Shown here piece after piece: positions 23,063 to 28,780 of a stretch of 28,780 nucleotides of DNA (within the stretch, counting starts at the first letter, position 1; each line of letters begins with the position of its first letter). Source of the DNA: a virus. The stretch is from IMG/VR virus record IMGVR_UViG_3300027508_000035, positions 1 through 28,780 of that record; one strand, written 5' to 3'. Below the pieces are notes generated by a model. The model was not told the DNA's origin. It was given only the letters and a program-made list of their open reading frames with translations, and searched no databases. Made by a program: the position numbers and the translations under genes.

Positions 23063-23201
23063 TGAAACAGATTACGAAAGCCTGTTAGACCAGTACGAAA
23101 TTCTTACAAGAACTTTTGCTGGTTGGTCACTATCAGATATAAGAAGCCTCTCACCCAGAGAGCGTCTTAATTGGTTAGAGCGTTCTAGAAGGACTAGATA
23201 A
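23043..23201 (+). CDS. Overlapping +1 frame ORF, candidate frameshift extension of the chaperone
   Basis: A frame +1 to the chaperone is open from 23022 to the stop at 23199-23201, and its stop overlaps the tape-measure ATG as TAATG. The sequence after the overlap looks like a real protein: SETDYESLLDQYEILTRTFA, then WSLSDIRSLSPRERLNWLER, a Y...W...L-S-x-x-E-R...W pattern resembling the T-part of tail-assembly chaperones. The only usual start codon is TTG 23043, with no ribosome site. A +1 slip at TTT-C (23051-23054), where the same tRNA-Phe can re-pair, would instead fuse 48 residues onto the chaperone to give about 310 residues. Either way this sequence is probably translated. Confidence 0.65.
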   Translation: MTCFAFSETDYESLLDQYEILTRTFAGWSLSDIRSLSPRERLNWLERSRRTR

Positions 23202-25456
23202 TGTTAAATATGCCTAGCAGTTCCAGTAGTGGAAATGCTGCAAATAATATGCAGCGGTTTGAACAATCAAGCCGTGGTGCTCACTCTACCCTTTTACAAA
23301 TGGCTAGCACCATTGAGTACAGAATCAACAGCTCACTTAACGCTGCTGAAACAAAAATCACCCGCATGGGTGCAAAATTTAAAAATGCCTTTAGCGGTAT
23401 TGGTGGCCCAGGTGGCGCCAATACTGTTATGGCTGGTCCTACTTTCTCTACTCCACAAGCAGGTGGACCAGGCGGCCCCGCTGGCCCAGGTGGCCCAGGT
23501 GGTACAGGTCCTGCTGCTGCAGGTGCCCCTCAAGGTGGCGGAAATACAAATGTCTTCAGACAACCATCACCTGCGCAAATAGCTGCAGCTGGTGTCACTG
23601 CCGCTGCAATGGCTATGCCAGGAACAGACGATGCATTTAAAGCACAGCTATATACATCACGCGCTGCTATCTCTTTAGGTGGCGGAGGTCGAGTTCAAGC
23701 AGGTATGCCAGGTGTACTTGGTGGCCTCTCTGACATGAGCGGCAAGAACGGTGCTTACGACCAAACACGAGACTTCTTAAACAAAATAGCAAAAGCTGGC
23801 TTGATGAAAGACCCTCTTGATAATATGCGAATGATGGCTACCTTTGCACAAGGCGGTATCTATGGCGGTAATCAACAGAACATGCAACAAGTAGCTATGG
23901 GTTCTGCAGTTTTATCTAACATGACCCCTGGTATGGGTGGAGAAGGTGCTGCACAAGCAGTGGGCGCAATGAACCGCGGTAGAAGCGTTAACATGTTAAG
24001 AGCTGTAGGCATTAGAGTTCGTGATGAAAACGGAATGCCCCGTGACCCAAGAGCAATTATTGATGACTTGTGGAACAAACTTGAAAGTCAAAAGAGACGC
24101 ACTGGTGGGTCTGGTTCTACTCTTAATGATATTAAACTTTCTTTATTACCTGGTAACGCTATTGCTACCATGCTTGACAACCTTTTTGGTAATGACCCGT
24201 ACCTAAGAAAAATGATTGAAGACGGACTTCTACTTAAGGCGTCTACAGGCGGAGCACAGTTTGCTGGTATGAGCGGCGATAGGATGAAGAAACTATCCCA
24301 AGACGCAGGTCTTTCAACCTTTGCTGCAAATATGCAGGGACAAAGAACAGCTCAAGCATCAGAGTTTATCTCTACAACAGCCCCAGCTATTGCTGACGCT
24401 AAAGGTAGAGCAGACCAACTTATGTCTTATGTAAGTGGCTTCTTTACTGAAATGGATAAGTTTACTGGTCTTATATCTGCTCTTGGCGCAACGAAAGGTT
24501 TCTTTGAAACACTAGGTAGCGGCGGTAATGGAGCACTTAGTGCTCTTACTGGTTTCTTAGTTGGTAACCCTTTATCAAGGGGAATTGCGGGATTGTTTAA
24601 AGCTGAGGGCGGAGACGTAGATGAAAAGAGCCCTTACATTGTTGGAGAGCGCGGACCAGAACTATTTGTACCTAAAGAAGATGGATACATTGTTCCTAAT
24701 CACGATTTAAAGAACTACCCATTCCGCGGTGACGGTGGTTGGGTGTTTGGTAAGGATACAAAACTAAGTGATAAATCTTCAAACGAAGACTTTGCTAAAG
24801 CATTTTTAAAGAAAATTGGGGCTCCTCAAAGCCAAGACTCTATTGATGCTTTAAAGATATGGCAGAACCATGAGGGTGGTCACTTTAAAAACTCTGCTAA
24901 GTACAACCCACTTAATACGACTTTAGGTGGCAAGTACGGTTCAGAGTCTATGAACCACGTAGGCGTAAAGGTTTATAAGAGCTGGGAAGATGGGCTTAAT
25001 GCAACTATCGATACCCTTACTGGTAAGAGCGCAGACAAGCGCGGATATACAGACATTATTGAAGCGTTAAAAGCGGGTAAGAGTAAAGAAGATATTCTTG
25101 CTGCTATTAATAGTTCTGCTTGGGTTACAGGTAAAGTTGGTGGAAGTCCATATAATTTTGACGGCAAGACAACCCCAACAACTAACTCTGGTTGGTCTGG
25201 GATGCTTCCTGGCTCTAATAAAGATGGAGCTAGTGGAGTTTCTCTTGAAGACTACATCAATAAACAAACGTTAAAAAGTTTTGCTTCTGCAACCAAAGCT
25301 CAGTCTTTTGCTGAACCAGCCTCTTCTGCTAATACGTACAACATGGGTGGAGTAACTATTAAAATTGAAGGTGGCGGAAACCCAGGTGCAACAGCAGAAG
25401 CTCTTAAGCAGCTTCTATCTAGCCAAAACTTTAGCAAGCAACTAGGAGGACAGTAA
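23201..25456 (+). CDS. Tape measure protein with peptidoglycan-hydrolase-like domain
   Basis: A 751-residue tail-length ruler, also a DNA-ejection protein. The N-terminal part is helical. A Gly/Pro-rich linker lies at about residues 66-117, then helices continue to about 465. At about 470-495 is GGDVDEKSPYIVGERGPELFVP followed by IVPN, a signature of tape-measure C-termini. Residues about 530-655 look like a lysozyme/glucosaminidase-type domain: ALKIWQNHEGGHF (His557, Glu558), NPLNTT, a VKVYKSWEDGL strand-helix, YTDIIEALKAGKS and SSAWVTG, a pattern shared with phage tail lysins. It would cut peptidoglycan during DNA delivery. It is short for a contractile phage. ATG 23201 overlaps the chaperone extension; it ends overlapping the next ATG. 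Confidence 0.82.
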   Translation: MLNMPSSSSSGNAANNMQRFEQSSRGAHSTLLQMASTIEYRINSSLNAAETKITRMGAKFKNAFSGIGGPGGANTVMAGPTFSTPQAGGPGGPAGPGGPGGTGPAAAGAPQGGGNTNVFRQPSPAQIAAAGVTAAAMAMPGTDDAFKAQLYTSRAAISLGGGGRVQAGMPGVLGGLSDMSGKNGAYDQTRDFLNKIAKAGLMKDPLDNMRMMATFAQGGIYGGNQQNMQQVAMGSAVLSNMTPGMGGEGAAQAVGAMNRGRSVNMLRAVGIRVRDENGMPRDPRAIIDDLWNKLESQKRRTGGSGSTLNDIKLSLLPGNAIATMLDNLFGNDPYLRKMIEDGLLLKASTGGAQFAGMSGDRMKKLSQDAGLSTFAANMQGQRTAQASEFISTTAPAIADAKGRADQLMSYVSGFFTEMDKFTGLISALGATKGFFETLGSGGNGALSALTGFLVGNPLSRGIAGLFKAEGGDVDEKSPYIVGERGPELFVPKEDGYIVPNHDLKNYPFRGDGGWVFGKDTKLSDKSSNEDFAKAFLKKIGAPQSQDSIDALKIWQNHEGGHFKNSAKYNPLNTTLGGKYGSESMNHVGVKVYKSWEDGLNATIDTLTGKSADKRGYTDIIEALKAGKSKEDILAAINSSAWVTGKVGGSPYNFDGKTTPTTNSGWSGMLPGSNKDGASGVSLEDYINKQTLKSFASATKAQSFAEPASSANTYNMGGVTIKIEGGGNPGATAEALKQLLSSQNFSKQLGGQ

Positions 25457-26841
25457 TGCCATTGCCATTAGCAGTGCCACTAGCACTAGGAGCAATACGT
25501 ATTGGTGCCGCAGTCCTTGCTCGCTCACGTGCAGTAAGCGTGGCCAAAGTTGCGGTTAACGTTACTAAGACTGGAATAAAAAGTAATAAAACTACTGTTT
25601 TAAAATTAAGCAAAAACCCAGGAGTAAAAACTGCTGTTGTTAAAACAACTAAGAGCAAAGCAGGCACTACACTCAAGGGTGCTACAGCGGTTGCTGCTCC
25701 AAGCTTGGCTTCAAAGATTTATGGTTTTACAAGAGCTGGTATAGCCACTGCGGCTCGTGGTAGCGCTGGTCCTGTTGGTACTGGTGTTGCAGCTATTGGT
25801 GCACTAGCTTTAACTAAAATGTTAGCTAATAAAAACAAGACTGGTGCTGGGCCTAGCGGTTCTGGGGGGTCTGGCGGTAAAGGTGGAAAGGGTGGAAAAG
25901 GTGGAAAGGGTAAAGGCGTTAAAAAGACACCCCCAATTCCTACCCCTAATGGTTACAGTTTTAATCTTCCTCCACACAACTGGAGTCTTCCAACAAGAGC
26001 TCAGGATGTTATACCAGGCGATGTAGGTGGACAAGGTTACGCGTTTCACGGTAATCGACGCGGACGTATTTGGTATTACGACAATGCTGCTTCAACAACA
26101 TCTATTGATAGAACAACTGGTGAAGTTAGTAAAATTGGAGATAAACGCAAAACAGAAACTGGAAACTCAACTTATAAACCTGAGGGCACTTCAATAGTTG
26201 GAGACTCAACATATAAATATGGATTCCAATTTTTGTGGAACCCTGAGTCTGTCTCAGTTAGCGTTAACCGAAACATGGATATTACTCCTTCGGCTAGCGA
26301 TGTTTACACTTCAGTATCTGGTGCATTTCCTGGCCAAGAGAGCGTTAGTTTATCTATTACATTAGATAGAACTAACGATTTTGCGTGTCTTAGAAACTTC
26401 TATCATAATGCTGGAACCCTTAATGATGGAAACTACATAGACTTTACTCAATACTATACAAACGGTGGTAAGCACCCGTTAGCAAAAATTGAAGATTACT
26501 CACTACAGATTAAAAAACTTGCTGAACTTGGAACAATGGCGGACCTTGAGTATCTATTCAAAGCTATAAATGGTGATGGAAAGTTTGGAAACCAAGCAGC
26601 AGATGGTTGGGTAAACATGCTAGGAAAAAAGACAGCTGACCTAGGATACTTACAACCTACGCTTTTAGCCTTTGAATTGGGTGGAGATACTAATAATTTT
26701 AGTTCAATGAATAGCCTGTCTTATGTTGGATGGGCAAGTTCTTTATCTATTAATCACACATCTTTTGCTGAAAACATGGTCCCTCTAAGAACAGTAGTAA
26801 GCATCTCGTTTGATTGCTTTGCTGGCTCAATGATTGTATAG
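25456..26841 (+). CDS. Tail tube initiator/baseplate hub-like protein with basic N-terminal extension
   Basis: A 461-residue protein, TAATG-coupled to the tape measure. The N-terminal ~180 residues are unusual: a hydrophobic start (LPLAVPLALGAIRIGAAVLA), Lys/Val/Thr repeats, a second hydrophobic stretch near 113-123 and a Gly-Lys repeat linker (about 138-155). The C-terminal part from about residue 250 is beta-rich: YGFQFLWNPESVSVSVNRNMD, then PGQESVSLSITLDRTNDF, LQPTLLAFELGG, and a final TVVSISFDCF strand. A 'F-x-(W/F)-N-P-x-x-(I/V)' start and a repeat of the tube fold fit a protein that begins the tube at the baseplate (P2 gpU/XkdP-like or T4 gp48/54-like). Function inferred from place after tape measure and before the LysM-like gene. 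Confidence 0.55.
   Translation: MPLPLAVPLALGAIRIGAAVLARSRAVSVAKVAVNVTKTGIKSNKTTVLKLSKNPGVKTAVVKTTKSKAGTTLKGATAVAAPSLASKIYGFTRAGIATAARGSAGPVGTGVAAIGALALTKMLANKNKTGAGPSGSGGSGGKGGKGGKGGKGKGVKKTPPIPTPNGYSFNLPPHNWSLPTRAQDVIPGDVGGQGYAFHGNRRGRIWYYDNAASTTSIDRTTGEVSKIGDKRKTETGNSTYKPEGTSIVGDSTYKYGFQFLWNPESVSVSVNRNMDITPSASDVYTSVSGAFPGQESVSLSITLDRTNDFACLRNFYHNAGTLNDGNYIDFTQYYTNGGKHPLAKIEDYSLQIKKLAELGTMADLEYLFKAINGDGKFGNQAADGWVNMLGKKTADLGYLQPTLLAFELGGDTNNFSSMNSLSYVGWASSLSINHTSFAENMVPLRTVVSISFDCFAGSMIV
25875..25913 (+). repeat. Short tandem repeat encoding Gly-Lys linker
   Basis: Roughly 9-base units (GGTGGAAAG and variants such as GGTGGAAAAG) in tandem. They encode repeated Gly-Gly-Lys in the hub-like protein. 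The repeat could change length by slippage. Confidence 0.7.
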
Positions 26842-26850
26842 GAGATATCT

Positions 26851-27129
26851 ATGATAAAAGCAGGCTCTAGGTACGAGTTTTCTTTAGTTGATTTTTACTC
26901 TGTAGAAGCTGGCGCAAGTAAAAACCCAGTTGTGTTTTATGATTTTACCGAACTTGGTTACGTAACTTACGATACTCATAAATACATAACAGGGGAAAGA
27001 CTAGACTCTATAGCTGAAAAGTACTACAGACGACCAAGCCTATGGTGGTTGATTGCTGAGTTTAATCCTGAAATAGATGACTTTGAGAATATACCTAATG
27101 GAGCAATTCTAAGGATACCTAATGTCTAA
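26851..27129 (+). CDS. LysM-like small baseplate protein (gpX/gp53-like)
   Basis: A 92-residue protein. From about residue 38 to the end, YDTHKYITGERLDSIAEKYY, then RPSLWWLIAEFNPEID and IPNGAILRIP match the LysM/T4-gp53 fold: a 'D-(S/T)-(I/L)-A-x-(K/R)-Y-Y' helix, a tandem Trp pair, and the closing 'I-P-x-G-x-x-L-(R/K)-I-P'. In P2-like phages gpX (LysM) sits between the tube protein and the hub gpD, exactly as here. GGAG at 26841-26844 precedes ATG 26851. The gene overlaps the next by eight bases. It likely holds the hub complex together rather than binding peptidoglycan. Confidence 0.78.
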   Translation: MIKAGSRYEFSLVDFYSVEAGASKNPVVFYDFTELGYVTYDTHKYITGERLDSIAEKYYRRPSLWWLIAEFNPEIDDFENIPNGAILRIPNV

Positions 27130-28462
27130 TCAGGTACGAATTTCATTTCCTAATGGTGCTGATGACCCAACCTATGTATATTCAGCAACCTTAAAACAAA
27201 AGTTTTATGAGCATGAGGTAGCGGAGTTTACATTTAAAGACTGGGGATACGATTACGACAACATCCGACCAGGAACTCCAGTAGAAGCATCGTTCTTATC
27301 TATGGTAAATAGTAGAGACTTCTACGGGTACATTCACCATGTAGAGACTGACCAAACAGCGGGTAAAAACTTTATTACGGTTACCTGTATTGGTGGGTCT
27401 TTCCCATTAAAGCAGGCATCTCAAGGAGTGTACAAAGGCTACACAGCCGATATGGTTGTAGACGAGATTGCTAGTAAGCATGGTCTTGTTGCTATAACTA
27501 ACCCTCACCCCAGAGTGTTTGAACAGATATCTCATCCTGGGTTAACTGATTGGCAGATGCTTGTTAAGTTAGCTAAACAAATTGGATGGGGTTTAAGAAC
27601 TGAAAATACTGAAGTATACCTAAAACCTTTATTAGAAGACTATAAAGAACTTAGGGCTGAAGCACCTACTTTTACCCAAATACAGGTTGGTATGGGTCTC
27701 GGTAGCATCTATACTTTTAAACCAATTATTAGTGAGTCTTTAAGTTTTGATGGAGACATGAAAGCTGCTGTAGCTGTGGGCGGTGTAGATAAAAATAGTA
27801 AGTCTGCATATGCCGCTACTAAACAAAAAAGAAATAAAAGAACACGAGCAAAGTCTCAAGAAGAATTTTTTGATAGGTATAACACAGACGCTGTTACTAC
27901 AAACGCCGAGATTGCAGAATATGAGGCTGAAGCAGCAGAGCTAAGAAACGCGTTTCCATATAGAGCCGAAGCTGAGCTTATGGGCAGCCCGTCACTAAGA
28001 CCAGGTATGCCAATTTATTTAAATGGTTTGGGACCTAACTACTCTGGGTTTTGGACTGTACTAAGTACAGAGCATAAGATTAAAGAAGAAACAGTAAAGA
28101 ACTATGTTTACACAACTGTTGTTACTTTGGGCACTGATGGACTAGGTCAGGCTAACCGTTGGGAAGATGGGCAGGATATACAAAACCCTGTAGGTGAAAA
28201 CCGTGTCATTATTCCTAATAAGAAAAACACCAAAGTGAAGGCAAAGACTAAACTTGTTCGGACGGGAATTAAGTACACGCCTACAACAAAGGATAGTTTT
28301 GGAAAGATTAAAAATAGAAATAAACTAACCACTGCTAACAACAGCGCAGCTGTTTGGAAGACTGCAAACAAAGCAGTTGGAAAACGGACTGCCTCTACAG
28401 AACCAAAACGTACGGCTGCAACTGCCGCACGTGTGGCTAAGGCGGTGGCAAGAACTCGATGA
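27122..28462 (+). CDS. Baseplate hub protein, gpD/gp27-like, with long basic tail
   Basis: A 446-residue hub subunit. The N-terminal domain has strands with VYSATLKQKFYEHEVAEFTFKDW, then YDNIRPGTPVEASFL and FYGYIHHVETD (about residues 18-80), the usual layout of P2 gpD/T4 gp27 hubs. Next is GGSFPLKQASQGVYKGYTADMVVDEIASKHGL, typical of the second gpD domain, then ISHPGLTDWQMLVKLAKQIGWGL, a signature of these hubs, and a returning LMGSPSLRPGMPIYLNGL strand near 280-305. From about residue 360 the protein is Lys/Arg/Thr/Ala-rich with no predicted fold, ending AARVAKAVARTR. That tail is not part of normal hub proteins. It starts inside the LysM-like gene and ends overlapping the spike gene start. 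Confidence 0.85.
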   Translation: MSNQVRISFPNGADDPTYVYSATLKQKFYEHEVAEFTFKDWGYDYDNIRPGTPVEASFLSMVNSRDFYGYIHHVETDQTAGKNFITVTCIGGSFPLKQASQGVYKGYTADMVVDEIASKHGLVAITNPHPRVFEQISHPGLTDWQMLVKLAKQIGWGLRTENTEVYLKPLLEDYKELRAEAPTFTQIQVGMGLGSIYTFKPIISESLSFDGDMKAAVAVGGVDKNSKSAYAATKQKRNKRTRAKSQEEFFDRYNTDAVTTNAEIAEYEAEAAELRNAFPYRAEAELMGSPSLRPGMPIYLNGLGPNYSGFWTVLSTEHKIKEETVKNYVYTTVVTLGTDGLGQANRWEDGQDIQNPVGENRVIIPNKKNTKVKAKTKLVRTGIKYTPTTKDSFGKIKNRNKLTTANNSAAVWKTANKAVGKRTASTEPKRTAATAARVAKAVARTR

Positions 28463-28780
28463 AAGAATACAACGCTAAGTTCTATGGACTATACGAAGGT
28501 ATCTGTGCTGAGAACGATGACCCTGAAGGTGAGAACAAGATTAAGCTTCAGGTTCCTCAGGTCATGGGGCAGGAGATGACAGAGTGGGCTAGACCATGCC
28601 TGCCTGTAACTTCTAACTCTAATCACCCTGACCATAAGAAGCATCTAGCTGTTGAAGTAGCTGCTTTACTTAACGCTCATGCTGACCATGCAATTTCAGG
28701 GACCACTGGCGGAGCTACAGTTGCTACTTTTGGTTCTCATACTCACAGCTTTAGCTATACAGCGGCACACACTAATAACC
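28459..28780 (+). CDS. Baseplate spike/gp5-like OB-fold protein, N-terminal part (3' end outside window)
   Basis: The ATG at 28459 overlaps the hub stop (ATGA), and the frame is open to the window end (107 codons). Residues 1-50, KFYGLYEGICAENDDPEGENKIKLQVPQVMG, then EWARPCLPVT, are a clear OB-fold start of the T4 gp5/P2 gpV/VgrG type, which sits under the hub and carries the spike. After that, the usual strand sequence is replaced by a His-rich stretch (HPDHKKHLAVEVAALLNAHADHA, then GSHTHSFSYTAAHTNN). This may be an insertion or a different continuation. The end of the protein cannot be seen. Confidence 0.75.
   Translation, partial: MKEYNAKFYGLYEGICAENDDPEGENKIKLQVPQVMGQEMTEWARPCLPVTSNSNHPDHKKHLAVEVAALLNAHADHAISGTTGGATVATFGSHTHSFSYTAAHTNN

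Noticed and set aside
23333-23563. - strand frame opposite the tape-measure linker
   Set aside because: It is the reverse image of the Gly/Pro-rich linker codons and lacks any start signal.
1-28780. tRNA genes, CRISPR arrays, insertion sequences, attachment sites
   Set aside because: No cloverleaf with conserved TTCGAAT-type arm, no regularly spaced direct repeats with unique spacers, no transposase or integrase motifs, and no long terminal repeats were found by eye.

Overview
This window is one continuous stretch of the virion structural module of a tailed phage with a contractile tail (a myovirus in the old morphological sense; class Caudoviricetes). Every supportable gene is on the + strand. 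Coding density is very high: no gap between genes exceeds about 125 bases, and many neighbours overlap by TAATG, ATGA, GTGA or a few bases. I saw no integrase, transposase, tRNA, rRNA or CRISPR array. Base composition is moderate, leaning A+T-rich, and ribosome-binding sites are mostly of the AAGGAG type. The host cannot be read from the window. Several proteins recall families I associate with T4-like phages of marine and freshwater bacteria and with actinobacterial myoviruses, but that is an impression, not a result.

Layout. (1) Head, 1-3287: the C-terminal part of the portal protein, a scaffold-like coiled-coil protein behind a plausible promoter, an HK97-fold major capsid protein resembling the N4-gp56 family, and a small head-associated protein. 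Hairpins follow the capsid gene and the small gene. (2) A connector-like protein (3381-4439) carries a BppU-like Ig domain at its C-terminus. (3) Fibre/adhesin cassette, 4441-15591: a large modular collagen-like protein, an Mtd-N/collagen protein, a 1097-residue structural protein, two small fibre-associated proteins, a 1220-residue glycine-rich adhesin and two small accessory proteins. It ends in a strong intrinsic terminator. (4) A second block, 15664-18836: a GT2 glycosyltransferase with TPR-like repeats, a neck-like protein, a beta-helix fibre and three tiny Lys-rich proteins (two with CxxCxC starts, one with an EF-hand-like loop). It ends in another terminator. (5) Neck and tail, 18961-28780: a small hydrophobic protein, a putative tail-completion protein, tail terminator, sheath, tube, tail-assembly chaperone with a possible +1 frameshift product, tape measure with a peptidoglycan-hydrolase-like domain, a tube-initiator/hub-like protein, a LysM-like protein, a gpD/gp27-like hub and the start of a gp5-like spike protein that runs off the end.

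Together these encode capsid assembly, the connector and neck, the contractile tail, the baseplate hub, and an unusually large set of host-recognition fibres inserted between connector and neck genes. The points most worth a second look are the overlapping +1 reading frame between chaperone and tape measure, the Cys/Lys microprotein cluster, the modular collagen fibre, the glycosyltransferase inside the structural operon, and the long basic extensions on two hub proteins.
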